Source: Agrococcus sp. Marseille-P2731 (GTDB lineage Bacteria; Actinomycetota; Actinomycetes; Actinomycetales; Microbacteriaceae). Taken from it: DNA of 64,000 nucleotides. The notes below the pieces were generated by a model, which was not told where the DNA came from, did not search any database, and was given only the letters and a program-made list of their open reading frames with translations. Made by a program: the position numbers and the translations under genes. Each line of letters opens with the position of its first letter. The stretch's first letter is position 1. The stretch covers positions 186,001 to 250,000 of the forward strand of contig NZ_FPEG01000002.1 of assembly GCF_900117395.1 (NCBI RefSeq), in the 5' to 3' direction. Below, piece after piece: positions 37,601 to 46,344 of the stretch.

Positions 37601-37918
37601 GTCGACGACCGGCAGACCGCCGGTGTCGGCTACGACCTGTTCGCCCGTCACAAGCACACCGGTGAGCAGCGGCTGGTCGAGGTCAAGGGCTTCCAGGACG
37701 GGCTCATGCCGGTGTGGCTGGAGCAGCACGAGTGGGCGCAGGCCCAGCAGCGTGGCGAGGACTACTGGCTGTACGTGGTCACCAACTGCGGGACCGCGCC
37801 TACGGTCGCTCTCCGCGCACAGGACCCGGCCGGCCAGCTGGCCGCCGGTCCCCGGCGCATCGAACGGTTCCAGATCAAGGTCACCGACCTGAAGCGACTG
37901 ATGAAGGACGACGAGTGA
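34694..37918 (+). CDS. SNF2-type helicase with C-terminal DUF3883 nuclease-like domain
   Basis: A 1074-residue DNA translocase, first gene of a three-gene operon. Two RecA-like lobes carry Walker A ADEPGTGKT (K130), the DEAH box FDEAHRLTP (226-229), the motif III-like LLLLTATPHRGKEHF, and motif VI LEQRMGRLHRIGQ (554-564). The C-terminus is DUF3883, with a PD-(D/E)xK-style arrangement: D981 in GYDLFA, then E996-V-K998 in VEVKGF. It is DrmD/BrxHII-like in layout. GTG 34694 follows GGAGAGGA. Codon use is more GC-extreme than in the flanking SIR2 genes, so the operon probably has a different origin. A role in restricting phage DNA is inferred. Confidence 0.9.
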   Translation: MTSTPIPLPDPGAQVTIDGQLVTVISATPTLTGAELIFSRSDGSLDRASLDAADLARAHVPVNDAGGHPERALTGLWGRWMQYAVPRIRSAVLATRPLKPFAHQDEAVFTHMLAQPRLRFLLADEPGTGKTIMTGMYVAEGTRRGLIPGQTVIVVPAHLVEKWRRDLHRYFAIEADRLTPELARDPKELDPRVSVWVVSVDLFTYNNDVRRKVAGARASWSLAVFDEAHRLTPTSQYLTAARELSVRTHHLLLLTATPHRGKEHFFRGLLNLLDPTLYPWDPRQTEYDNALRPSTLSFLRRMKEELKDLEGRPLFPPRYAETVQVDLTGPEEAAYTAVMDYVDAFYGENATLARSIYGKRAASSIVAAAATIRRREEALRGPASGRTDAPVPEEFVGVGADLEFEVADDDAWQRAEETVVGARSRNKGEELDRIGAVLDTLKQAAAEQPTKWRLACELMGKHGIRPGEGQLLVFTEFADTARWLAGEFAAAGFTVDTLEGAVGHRERDQLQQRFLDGQFQVLVSTDAGGEGIDLQSAHVMLDWDIPWSLVRLEQRMGRLHRIGQKNAVHIYHLVAPATREGRVQEVMLQNLETAGQSLGGRIFDLLDATAARAGFDYGRALVEAQRGTAVQVSVPDAQELLDVARELVADEDRLHTPANTAEAVARFRADRLEAINPVIVDAFVDQLARARTWALGPGPAKGIREVSARVPLPPALGGGLERLIAADGASVRQAINDGAQGLDDVVVLGPTEEPFAELVDLALTAGETELIRGTELIDTAALTGYTLLIYDGEVEAHDGVRRHRRKAPLLIRFSGAGAFEIGWESLMTLRPDTTGTPAAASLPPAVRTEGMTQAQTALTREVERVRTERSAWVVKAREQLDQVEYRYLDELDELPAGIRRERREAFAALKAERLRQLEDIGKVTGTAPRLIGWAQVAAGARSAELGYDPDSEKAAITTVLEELERLGYVVDDRQTAGVGYDLFARHKHTGEQRLVEVKGFQDGLMPVWLEQHEWAQAQQRGEDYWLYVVTNCGTAPTVALRAQDPAGQLAAGPRRIERFQIKVTDLKRLMKDDE

Positions 37919-40695
37919 CCAACAACGAGGCCGCACAGGCGACTGCCGCAACGGGCAGTACCGGCACGGTGGGGGACATGCGTGAGCGGCTGATCGACCA
38001 CTGGTTCCCCTGTGCCGACGTCGATGCCGCCGTCGGCACGACCGCCGGTTCCGGCCGCAGCGAGAAGGCGCTGTTCACCTGGTTCGCCTCCCGTCCGATC
38101 GCGCAAGCTCGAGCGGCCGTGCTGGCCACACTGGCCCCGGCTGAAGACGGCGCGAAGGACCTGGTCCGGGCTGCGGTGCGCCACGGTGACCGCGCGGCCC
38201 TGGAGGATCTCAGCGCGCGCATCCGCAACGCCTATCCGGCTGGGCGTCCCGTCGTGCTCGACATCTTCTCCGGCCGGGGGATCATCCCGCTTGAGGCCGC
38301 CCGGCTCGGCGTGACCTCCGTCGGTACGGACCTGAGCCCGGTCGCCACCCTGGGCGGCCGACTGCTGGCCGACTATCCGATGCGCGACTGGAGCGACGAG
38401 CTGCCACTGCCCTTCAAGCCCGCCGGCGACACGGCCCGCGAAGGGCTGTTCGGCGAGGACGAGCCCCGCCTCGTCGCCGACGTCCGCACGGTCCTCGCCG
38501 AGGTGGAGCAACGCGTCGCCGATGCCGTGGCCGACTTTTACCCGAAGGCCGCCAACGGCCGCTTCCCCTGGGCCTACCTGTGGGCGGTCACCATCCCCTG
38601 CGACAACTGCCGCCGGCGTTTCCCGCTGGTGGGCAGCATGCGTCTGCAGTTCCCCTCCGGCCGCGACGGCGACCTCGGGCAGTCGCTGCTGCTGATCGCC
38701 GACGGCGACCGGTGGCGCAGCGAGGTCATCGACGGCGCGCCGACGCAGGAACCCACCTTCTCCGCCGCCGCCGGCCGCAAGGGCAAGAGCGCCCGGTGCC
38801 TGTTCTGCGGACACGTGCACAGCCTGGACTCCGTCAAGGGGAAGGGCTTCGCCGGTCAGTACGAGGACGCACTGCTCGTGGTCGGCGAGGAGAACGAGGG
38901 GCTCGGCAAGACCTTCCGCGTGCCGCGTCGGGACGAGATCGACGCCGCGGCCCGCGTCGACCTCGTCACCCTCCCGCCGGTCGGCAACATGCCCGCCGTC
39001 CCCGACGAGCCCATTCCGGCTGGCAACCAGGACACCATCCGGGCCAGCGGCTACGGCTACCGCACCTACGGGGACCTGATGAACCCCCGCCAAACGTTGC
39101 TGTTCGCCGAGACCACACGCGCGATCCGTGCCGTGCACGCGGACTTGCTGGCCGCGGGAGCGTCCACCGACTACGCCGCGGCGCTGGCCGGGTACGCGAC
39201 CGCCAACCTGCAGCGCCGGCTTCGCAGGTCTACGCGGGGAGCGAAGCTGGCCGCCTTTGGCGGCAATGCCACTCGCAAGGGCACCTGGGTGCAGGTGCAC
39301 GACATCTTCGCCGACGAGAGCAAGGTCTCCTTCCAGTTCGACTACCTCGAGTCCGGCCCGGGGACCGGTCCTGGCACCTGGGACAGCGTGACCGGCAGCG
39401 GCCTGCAGGCCCTGAAGAAGGTCATCGCCGAGTCGCCCAACGCGGCACCCGGCCGCTTCCGCCGCGCGTCAGCGGTCGCCCTGCCCTTCCGCGACGGCAC
39501 CGTCGACGCGGTGGTGTGCGATCCCCCGTACTACAACATGATCGACTACGGAGACGCCTCCGACCTGTTCTACGTCTGGCTCAAGCGCTGCCTGGCCGAC
39601 GTGATGCCCGACCTGTTCGGCGGTGTCGGCGTGCAGGACAAGACCGACGAGATCATCGTCAAGCGCGGAAACGCCCCCGGTGAGCACCGCACCCGCGAGT
39701 TCTATGAGCAGATGCTCGGTCGCGCCTTCGCCGAGGCAAAGCGTGTCCTGCGGGCGGATGGCCGCCTTGTCGTCGTCTTCGGCCACTCCGACCCCGACGC
39801 TTGGCTTCGGCTGCTCGGCGCGCTGCGCGACGCCGGGTTCGTCGTCACCAGCTCCTGGCCCTCGCGCACCGAGACGTCCAACACCGGCGTCGCCAGCATC
39901 AAGGTCACCGTCACCATCGGCTGCAGGGTTGCCGCACCGCAGCGGCCGATCGCCACCGTCGCCCAGGTCGACCGCGAGGTCACATCCGCAGTCAAGGCCG
40001 CGGTGCGCCAGTGGGACGCCGACGGACTGGCACTCACCGACCAGCTCATGGCCGCCTACGGACCGGCGATGGAGGTCTACGGCCGCTACAGCAAGGTGCT
40101 GTCCCCCGGAGGCGAAGAGGCCGGCCTGGACCGCTACCTCACGCTGGCCCGCGCCGCGGTCCGGGACGCGACCGCCCTCAAGCTCGACCAGCTGCCGCTC
40201 GAAACCTTCGACGCGCCCACCCGCTTCGCAGTGTTCTGGCAGCGTCTCTACGGCCGCACGGACGTCCCGAAGGGCGAGGCCCGATTCCTCGCGCAAGCCG
40301 ACAACCTGCGGCTGGAAGAGCTGCGCGGGGCGCTGCTGACCGAGAGCAAGGGTGGCTTCAAGTTGCGGCTGGACGCCCCCGATGCAGTCAGCGACCGGTC
40401 CTCGCACTTCGAGGTCGCGCGGGCGATGGCCAAGGCCTGGGACAACGGCGGCACCGAGGCCGTCGCAGGCGTCATGGCCACCGCCGACCGGCAGCCCAAC
40501 GACGCCCACCTGTGGGCCATCGTCGCCGAGGTCGTCCGGCAGCTGCCGACCAGCGACCCGGTTGCGAAGGCCCTTACGGCGGTCCAGCGCAACGCCGGAA
40601 CCATTGGAACCATGATCGAGTACGTGGCCGCAGCGGCCGCGGCAGATTCGGACGCGCGGGCACAGCTCACGCTGTTCGGGGAGGACCTGGCGTGA
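37915..40695 (+). CDS. DUF1156 adenine-specific DNA methyltransferase
   Basis: A 926-residue N6-adenine methylase of the DUF1156/PglXI-like class. The N-terminal DUF1156 region is RLIDHWFPCADVDAAV ... EKALFTWFASRPIAQARAAV. SAM-binding motif I is VLDIFSGRGIIPLEAARLG (D116). Two CxxC zinc-ribbon pairs (C229/C232 and C295/C298) are inserted in the core. Catalytic motif IV is DPPYYN (D536-Y539). The C-terminal 250 residues are a helical extension. GTG 37915 overlaps the helicase stop (GTGA), so they are coupled. It probably marks host DNA to protect it from the partner helicase-nuclease; target sequence unknown. Confidence 0.9.
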   Translation: MTNNEAAQATAATGSTGTVGDMRERLIDHWFPCADVDAAVGTTAGSGRSEKALFTWFASRPIAQARAAVLATLAPAEDGAKDLVRAAVRHGDRAALEDLSARIRNAYPAGRPVVLDIFSGRGIIPLEAARLGVTSVGTDLSPVATLGGRLLADYPMRDWSDELPLPFKPAGDTAREGLFGEDEPRLVADVRTVLAEVEQRVADAVADFYPKAANGRFPWAYLWAVTIPCDNCRRRFPLVGSMRLQFPSGRDGDLGQSLLLIADGDRWRSEVIDGAPTQEPTFSAAAGRKGKSARCLFCGHVHSLDSVKGKGFAGQYEDALLVVGEENEGLGKTFRVPRRDEIDAAARVDLVTLPPVGNMPAVPDEPIPAGNQDTIRASGYGYRTYGDLMNPRQTLLFAETTRAIRAVHADLLAAGASTDYAAALAGYATANLQRRLRRSTRGAKLAAFGGNATRKGTWVQVHDIFADESKVSFQFDYLESGPGTGPGTWDSVTGSGLQALKKVIAESPNAAPGRFRRASAVALPFRDGTVDAVVCDPPYYNMIDYGDASDLFYVWLKRCLADVMPDLFGGVGVQDKTDEIIVKRGNAPGEHRTREFYEQMLGRAFAEAKRVLRADGRLVVVFGHSDPDAWLRLLGALRDAGFVVTSSWPSRTETSNTGVASIKVTVTIGCRVAAPQRPIATVAQVDREVTSAVKAAVRQWDADGLALTDQLMAAYGPAMEVYGRYSKVLSPGGEEAGLDRYLTLARAAVRDATALKLDQLPLETFDAPTRFAVFWQRLYGRTDVPKGEARFLAQADNLRLEELRGALLTESKGGFKLRLDAPDAVSDRSSHFEVARAMAKAWDNGGTEAVAGVMATADRQPNDAHLWAIVAEVVRQLPTSDPVAKALTAVQRNAGTIGTMIEYVAAAAAADSDARAQLTLFGEDLA

Positions 40696-43652
40696 CCACC
40701 AACAACTCCGCCCAGCACTGGGCGGACATCCTCGAGCTGCGGCCCGAGGTCCGTGCCTCCGACGGGTCAGTCGGCGAGCTGCAGATGAGCCTGCACAAGG
40801 CCGTCTACCAGACCGTTGACGTGCTCTACCGCAAGGTCGAGTACTACGGCGACATCACCGAACCCACCCCCAACCTGGTCGGCTTCTTCGCCCGGGTCGC
40901 CCGCCGGCTGGGCACCACCGCCGACGCGCCGGCGCTGTTCCACCTCGACCAGGGCATGGGTGGCGGTAAGAGCCACGCGCTGGTCGGGCTGTTCCACATG
41001 GCCAACAGCCCCGAGGGCTTCTTCGCCACCGATCTGGGCCAGCAGGTGTACGCCGAGGCCGCCCGCGGAACCGGCGAGGTCGACCTCACCGACGCGGTCA
41101 CCGTCACCCTCACCGCGGACTACTTCAGCCCCGGCGCCACCAACGAGGTGTTCGGCCCGGCCACCAACCTGTTCGAGCGGTTCATCTGGGCGCTAGTCGG
41201 CGGCAACATGGACCGCTACCAGCGCTACGTCGCCGCCGGACCGAACAAGGGCACCCTGCAGCAGGCGCTGAGCGAGACCAACCGGCCGGTCCTCATCCTG
41301 CTCGACGAGCTCATGGACTACGTCATGGCGCTCGCCGACGCGGCCCACATCGCCACGATGCCGAGCGAGAAGGCGTTCCTCAACGCGCTGATGGACGCCT
41401 GCGACGACGTGCCGCGGGTGGCGTTCGTCGTCGTGATGATCCGCTCCGAACTCGACGAGCGCGGCTACTCGCCGGCGGCGGTGGACTTCCGCGACTACGT
41501 CGCCGCCCGCCTGGTCCGCAACGGCCAGACCGTCGCCGTCACCGAGGCGCAGGACTTCTCCGCCATCATCCGCCGGCGGCTGTTCGAGCTCTCCGACGCT
41601 GAGCTGCCCCTCCGGGACCTGACCCGCCGGGTCACCGCCGCCGCCGACGATGCCTGGAAGCACCAGGTGCTCGACAAGCTGGGCGCCAACCGTGGTCTGC
41701 CCGGGTTCGAGGAGCGGGTGACGGCCAGCTACCCGTTCCACCCGGAGTTGATGCGCCTGGTCCGCGAGGAATGGTCGCAGGTCTCCGGCTTCCAGCGGGT
41801 CCGCTCGACCGTCGCCATCTTTGCTCGCACCGCGCTGCACTGGGTCACCGAGCACAAGGCCGGCCGCTGGGCGCCGCCGCTGATCGGCGTCGGTGACATC
41901 CCGCTCACCGTCGCCCTGGAGCAGCTGCTGTCCTCCGGCCTGCTGCTGGGCAACGACCGCGCCATCCAGGGCTACCGGGCCGTGGCCAACACCGACGTCA
42001 CCAGCACCGACGGACAGAGCGGTCGTGCGGTGAACGTCGACGCGGTGCTGCGGCGAGACGGCGTCACCGTTGGCCAGCCGGCACCCGCAGTCCGGATGGC
42101 TACCGCCCTGCTGTGCTACTCGATCGTGAGCCGGGGACAGGGACGCCGCGGCGCCACGAAGGCCGAGCTCATGCTCGCCATCTTCGAGCCAGCTGGTGCC
42201 CTGGCGCCGTACCCGGCGGCCGAAGAGGTCTTCAACAAGCTCACCGGCGACGAGGGCCTCGGTGCCCTCGAGGTCACCACCCCCACCAACGCACCGGCCC
42301 GCTACCACCTGTCGATCAAGCAGACGCTGCGCATGTACTTCACCGCGGCGGCAGCCGTCGTCCCGCCGGAGGCCCGCGGCGAGCTGGTGTGGGAGCAGGC
42401 GCAGAAGCTCGCGTCGAAGGGCGTCTTCGACAACCTCGTGACGGTCGACATGCCCACCGGCGAGGAGCCGCTGGAGACGACCTTCGACGGCGTCGACAGC
42501 AACGAGACCCGGCTGGTGCTGCTGGACCCACGGCGCTGGACGCTGCTCAACGGCAAGGACTCCGCGAGCCGGGAGGACATCACCGCCCTGCTCGGGCTCG
42601 GTGACCACCCGCTGCGGGTGGACAACGCCGCCAGCTGCGTCATCGCCTGCGTCAACACCCAGCGCCGGGACATGGCGTTCAAGCGCGCCGCGGAGGTGCT
42701 CGCCTGGCGTGAGGTCATCAAGCAGCTCTCCGCCGACACCGAGGACGACCTGAAGGAGGCGAACGCCAAGCACGACGAGGCGCTGAAGAAGCTGCGCCGC
42801 GACATCGAGCGGGCCTACCAGCACTACGCCTACCTGGTCCGCGCCGGCGAGCTGCACGTGGAGTACAAGCGGTTCGACGAGGACAGCCGCACCGCGCTCA
42901 ACGGCGGCCACGTCTGGACCGCGCTCGTCGACGCCGGCCGCGCGACCCAGCCTGCCGGGCTGGGCGCCGGCTACCTGGCCGCGCTGCTCGGCGAGTTCGA
43001 CCGGGCACTCACCCCGCGGGAGATCGTGCAGGCCTTCTACAAGAACCCGGCCTTCCCGCTGGTGCCCTCCACTGACGAGATCCGCCGCGTGCTCTACGAG
43101 CTGATCACCGGCGACTGGGAGCTCGTTGACACCGACGGCAACCGCCTCGCCGTGGCGGGCCCCGCACAGATTTCGATCAACTCCATCAACCAGACGCTGC
43201 GCCGCCGGCAGCCCGACCTTGTGCCGCCCGCCCCGACTCCCGGCAGTGGCGACCAGCACGGGGACGGCCACCAGCCTGGCGGTGATGGTCAGCCCACCGG
43301 AGGCGACGACGACCAGCTTCCGTTGCCCGGTGGGAGCCAGTTGCCCGGTGGTGGCGGCGGCGGCCAGCAGCCGGGACGCACACCCCCGGCGCCGCCCGCC
43401 CCCGGGCCGACGGTCTACAAGCGGTACCGGATGCAGCTGAGCAACAAGAGCATCACCGGTGCGGACGCCCGTGAGCAGGCCTGGCAGCTGCTCCAGGAGC
43501 TGCGGAAGGTCATTGACCCGGCGAACCCGGCCGATCACCAACTGCTCACCCTGGACCTGACCCTGGTCACCGCCGACGGGCAGCAGGGCGCCATCGAGGC
43601 GAAGGCGCAGGCGTTCGGCGCGCAGGTCATCGTCGAGGACGACGACTTCTGA
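40692..43652 (+). CDS. DUF499 AAA+ ATPase (BrxC/PglY-like)
   Basis: A 986-residue ATPase, third gene of the operon, coupled by GTGA to the methylase. Walker A is QGMGGGKSHAL (K93) and Walker B is VLILLDELMDY (D205, E206). Conserved DUF499 features include AVTVTLTADYFSP, the arginine-rich VVMIRSELDERGYSP and SYPFHPELMRLVREEW. A Gly/Pro/Gln-rich linker (about residues 840-905) separates a small C-terminal domain beginning YKRYRMQLSNKS. DUF499 proteins accompany DUF1156 methylases in type 3 BREX-like and other defence loci. PglZ, BrxA and DrmABC partners are absent here. Confidence 0.9.
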   Translation: MTTNNSAQHWADILELRPEVRASDGSVGELQMSLHKAVYQTVDVLYRKVEYYGDITEPTPNLVGFFARVARRLGTTADAPALFHLDQGMGGGKSHALVGLFHMANSPEGFFATDLGQQVYAEAARGTGEVDLTDAVTVTLTADYFSPGATNEVFGPATNLFERFIWALVGGNMDRYQRYVAAGPNKGTLQQALSETNRPVLILLDELMDYVMALADAAHIATMPSEKAFLNALMDACDDVPRVAFVVVMIRSELDERGYSPAAVDFRDYVAARLVRNGQTVAVTEAQDFSAIIRRRLFELSDAELPLRDLTRRVTAAADDAWKHQVLDKLGANRGLPGFEERVTASYPFHPELMRLVREEWSQVSGFQRVRSTVAIFARTALHWVTEHKAGRWAPPLIGVGDIPLTVALEQLLSSGLLLGNDRAIQGYRAVANTDVTSTDGQSGRAVNVDAVLRRDGVTVGQPAPAVRMATALLCYSIVSRGQGRRGATKAELMLAIFEPAGALAPYPAAEEVFNKLTGDEGLGALEVTTPTNAPARYHLSIKQTLRMYFTAAAAVVPPEARGELVWEQAQKLASKGVFDNLVTVDMPTGEEPLETTFDGVDSNETRLVLLDPRRWTLLNGKDSASREDITALLGLGDHPLRVDNAASCVIACVNTQRRDMAFKRAAEVLAWREVIKQLSADTEDDLKEANAKHDEALKKLRRDIERAYQHYAYLVRAGELHVEYKRFDEDSRTALNGGHVWTALVDAGRATQPAGLGAGYLAALLGEFDRALTPREIVQAFYKNPAFPLVPSTDEIRRVLYELITGDWELVDTDGNRLAVAGPAQISINSINQTLRRRQPDLVPPAPTPGSGDQHGDGHQPGGDGQPTGGDDDQLPLPGGSQLPGGGGGGQQPGRTPPAPPAPGPTVYKRYRMQLSNKSITGADAREQAWQLLQELRKVIDPANPADHQLLTLDLTLVTADGQQGAIEAKAQAFGAQVIVEDDDF

Positions 43653-43666
43653 CCGACGGCTCCTTG

Positions 43667-43710
43667 CGACTGTGGCCGGCCTCCCAACGGGGACGCCGGC
43701 CGCAGTCGTT
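43667..43710 (+). terminator. Terminator of the SNF2-DUF1156-DUF499 operon
   Basis: A 14-bp stem (CGACTGTGGCCGGC with GCCGGCCGCAGTCG, one T-G pair) and a 14-base loop begin 15 bases after the DUF499 stop. It marks the end of the three-gene unit. Confidence 0.75.
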
Positions 43711-43790
43711 CCTCGGCGCTGACGCGGGAGCGGCCTCGGTCAGAAGAGCCCGAGCTGTCCGATGGAATCGTCGGGCCGCAGGCTGCGTCG

Positions 43791-44138
43791 ATGACGGCAC
43801 GTGAGCGCGCGCGAGTCATCGCCCGCGAGCGTGCGTTGCTGGTCGTGGGCTACTCAATGCGCGATGAGCACATCAACGTCGCCATCACTCGCTGGCTTAA
43901 CGAGAGGGAGGAGCGCGAGATCACGATTGTCGATCCCGGATTCTCTGACGGCGAAAAGGGCTCGTTCCCCTACCGACTGAAGAACGCGGCAGTCAAGTGG
44001 ATCTACGAAGACCAGCGCGAGGACCGACTCATTGCCCTTCGCGTTCGGCGCGAGTACGCACGAGACGCGCTCTTGAAGAGAGGCTTCTGGGAGGGAGACC
44101 TGTACCCGCAGTCGCCGCAGTATGGGCGTCCGCGTTAG
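43791..44138 (+). pseudogene. SIR2-like protein, C-terminal fragment
   Basis: A 115-residue ORF starting MTARERARVIARERALLVVGYSMRDEHINVAITRWL. The GYSMRDEHIN motif is the last conserved block of the SIR2-like fold in defence proteins, so the N-terminal NAD-binding part is missing. No upstream remnant is found between the preceding terminator and this start. It is probably a decayed defence gene, but a functional short protein cannot be excluded. It is not a duplicate of the SIR2 gene at 31722, whose corresponding block reads GYSLTDDNVRD. Confidence 0.65.
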
Positions 44139-44236
44139 TCCTCGGAGCGGAAGATCCACCAGTGAACGTTGTCGAGAGCCCCCTTGACGGTCGACTCGGG
44201 GTTGCCCTGCGATCGACCGTTGTCGTTAATGCCCCG

Positions 44237-44419
44237 CTATTGCTCTGGCACGTCAGGCGAGTAAGCCGCTGCCCAGTAGCGCAGCGAGCCGGCGCCCTCA
44301 CCGGTGTCGTGCAGCTCCACTCGTACTGGACGTCCGGTGATCCAAACGTCGAAGTTTCGCACCTCTGACGCCGCTTCGGCATCCTTCATAGCATTCAATA
44401 AGTCAAGTGCCTGATCCAT
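44237..44419 (-). CDS. Small hypothetical protein
   Basis: A 60-residue ORF (MDQALDLLNAMKDAEAASEV...), acidic, with amino-acid composition that looks coding. It has no recognised domain and no clear Shine-Dalgarno site. It lies alone between the SIR2 fragment and a membrane protein gene. Confidence 0.4.
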   Translation of the reverse strand: MDQALDLLNAMKDAEAASEVRNFDVWITGRPVRVELHDTGEGAGSLRYWAAAYSPDVPEQ

Positions 44420-44602
44420 GCGGTCACACTAGCGCCACGAGGAGATGACGCTAGAGCAGCACCATCCCGCACTCTGGACAGCGGCACGCGCCGTGCTGTG
44501 GCTTGCCGAGCGGCTCACACAGCACCAGACACTTCGGGCAGCGCGGGTGCCCGATGCTGTCGAAGGCATCCCGCTCTCGTTTCACCGTTCCAGTCTGACC
44601 GA

Positions 44603-45166
44603 ATGCGCCCGTTCTTGCTCCTCGCCACTGCGACGCCCGCTCCGACCGCGCCCGCCCCGACCGGGGACGCAGGCACTGACGCCTGGGTCACACCGGTCGT
44701 GGCGCTGCTGTCGGTGCTGCTCGGCAGTGCCGTCGCCCCCTTCTTCATAGAACTCTGGAAGCGCGTCCTGGACGATTGGAGGATGGTGCGAGCCGAGCGA
44801 AGGGCCGGTGTCGAGCGGATCCTGGCTGCGGCTCTCGACCTGATGGACGCGGACCGCGAGGATCACGAGGCGTTCAGCAGAGCGAAGAAGCGTCTCATCA
44901 CCGCGATCCACACTCTCGACCTCGGCGACGAGGAGTGGGGGAAGACTTCGGGTGTCCAGGGCCGTCTGCTCGCGTGCGTCAGCCTGGCGGATGGGGCCGA
45001 CCCTGCTATCGATCCCTATGTGAATCTCTATGGCGACCTCATGCGACTCCGGCGCATCATCGCGAAGCCTGACAGGTCTGTCAAAATCACCGATGAGATC
45101 CATGCCTCGCTGAGGAAGTCGCTGGAAGAGGACACGGCGAAGATCACCAGCGACAGCAAGGCCTAG
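44603..45166 (+). CDS. Hypothetical membrane-anchored protein
   Basis: A 187-residue protein. ATG 44603 begins MRPFLLLATATPAPTAPAP. One transmembrane segment (WVTPVVALLSVLLGSAVAPFFIELW, about residues 28-52) is followed by a 135-residue charged helical cytoplasmic part without known motifs. The 3' end overlaps the 3' end of the IS481 pseudogene frame. It may be a membrane-bound defence accessory, but nothing in the sequence shows this. Confidence 0.6.
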   Translation: MRPFLLLATATPAPTAPAPTGDAGTDAWVTPVVALLSVLLGSAVAPFFIELWKRVLDDWRMVRAERRAGVERILAAALDLMDADREDHEAFSRAKKRLITAIHTLDLGDEEWGKTSGVQGRLLACVSLADGADPAIDPYVNLYGDLMRLRRIIAKPDRSVKITDEIHASLRKSLEEDTAKITSDSKA

Positions 45167-45207
45167 TGACAGGTGGCGCACGATGCCCGCGCTCCAGATG
45201 TACCGAG

Positions 45208-46000
45208 TCACAGGGTTGGAGACAGTACGGCTGCGGGCGGGAGCCCGTAGCTGGAGTAGATCCGTTCAGTGTGTAGTGCTCTAGCCCGGGTGCAAGCGCG
45301 TCGTGTCGGTCCTGGTTGCCGGTGAACAGCTGCCTGTAGGCCCATTCGGTAGCGAGCGTGCGGTTGAAGCGCTTCGCCTTGCCGTTCTGCCATGGGCAGT
45401 GGGGCTTGATGAACAGCTGGGCGGCGCCGAGCGAGGCGACCGCGTCGATGAACGCCCGGGAGTGGCGGTAGGCGAACGCGTTGTCTGAGATGACCTGCTC
45501 GATGCGTTCGATCCCGCGGCTGGCGAAGTAGGCGGCGGCGCGGCTGAGGAAGGCGGCAGCGGTGGCGCCCTTCTCGTCGGGGAGGACTTCGGCGTAGGCG
45601 AGGCGGCTGTGGTCGTCGACGGCGGCGTGCACGTCGCAGTAGCCGATGCCGTGGCCGCGGACCTCTTCGGACCGGCCGTGGACTCGCCAGCCGCCGCCGT
45701 CGGGGATACGACCGAGCCTCTTCACGTCGACATGGACCAGCTCGCCCGGGCGGGACCGTTCGTATCGGATCCCGCTCGCCCGGCTCGCGCGGATCGGCTG
45801 GCCCGGGATCTGGTCGCAGGCCGACAGCGGCGGGACGCCGTGCCGCTCCAGGATCCGAGAGATCGTGCGGGGAGGGACTCCGGTCGCCGCCGCCAGCCGC
45901 AACGGCCGCCCCTGCCGCAGCGCGCGCGCCTCGAGCGCGGCGACCTCACGATCATGAGTCGTGCGGTGCGGAGACCATTTAGGGCGCCTCGTCCGGTCGA
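45208..46000 (-). pseudogene. IS481-family transposase, truncated, frameshifted and catalytically altered
   Basis: Clear IS481 DDE integrase similarity: RPGELVHVDVKRLGRIPDGGG, AAVDDHSRLAYAEVLPDEKG and VISDNAFAYRHSRAF. The N-terminal HTH is missing. The catalytic Glu in the usual NGKVERFN block is replaced by Lys (NGKAKRFN, codon at 45372-45374). A frameshift near 45265 moves the conserved ending (TERIYSSYGLPPAAVLSP) into another frame. The element is therefore dead three times over. At about 46000 it abuts a truncated xis-like gene, which looks like a deletion junction. No terminal inverted repeats are recognised. Confidence 0.88.
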
Positions 46001-46005
46001 AGCGC

Positions 46006-46186
46006 ACCTCGGCGCCGCCGGCGCGGAATCGCCGGGCACGATGGTGGATCCCGAGTTCCACAGCGCACTGCTCGGCGTCTCCGTCAAGCCCCTCCGCACT
46101 TGGCGCGATGACCGAAGCCGATGCGCTACGCGCGCATGGTCAAGTACAAGGACGGTGAGGTCACGGAGCAGGACGACGAGGACTGA
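46006..46186 (+). pseudogene. Excisionase-like gene remnant (third copy)
   Basis: Similar to the xis-like gene at 31383 but missing the first 10-15 codons, with a small deletion/frameshift. SPGTMVDPEFHSALLGVSVKPLRTWRDD is read in one frame and MRYARMVKYKDGEVTEQDDED in another, ending at TGA 46186. No start codon remains. It joins the decayed IS481 at its 5' side. Confidence 0.82.
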
Positions 46187-46344
46187 GGCATGCCCGGCCT
46201 TCAGGTGCGCCGTGGTTATGGTTCCCCCGTGAGCTACTCCGCCGCATGCGATGCGGGCGGCAACCGAGGCCCTTGCGGGCGGCGCGCGGCAGATAGACGG
46301 GTGGCTCGATACGCTAACTGAGCGCGACGAGGAGGGCCAGCAAC

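Noticed and set aside
34694-43652. Calling the three-gene operon a complete BREX or DISARM system
   Set aside because: PglZ, BrxA, BrxF, DrmA, DrmB and DrmC are not present in the window, so only the shared components can be named.
44151-44161. AGATCCACCAG as a possible internal relic attachment site
   Set aside because: Only about 10 bases match the tRNA 3' end and the flanking T-arm sequence is absent; chance is more likely.
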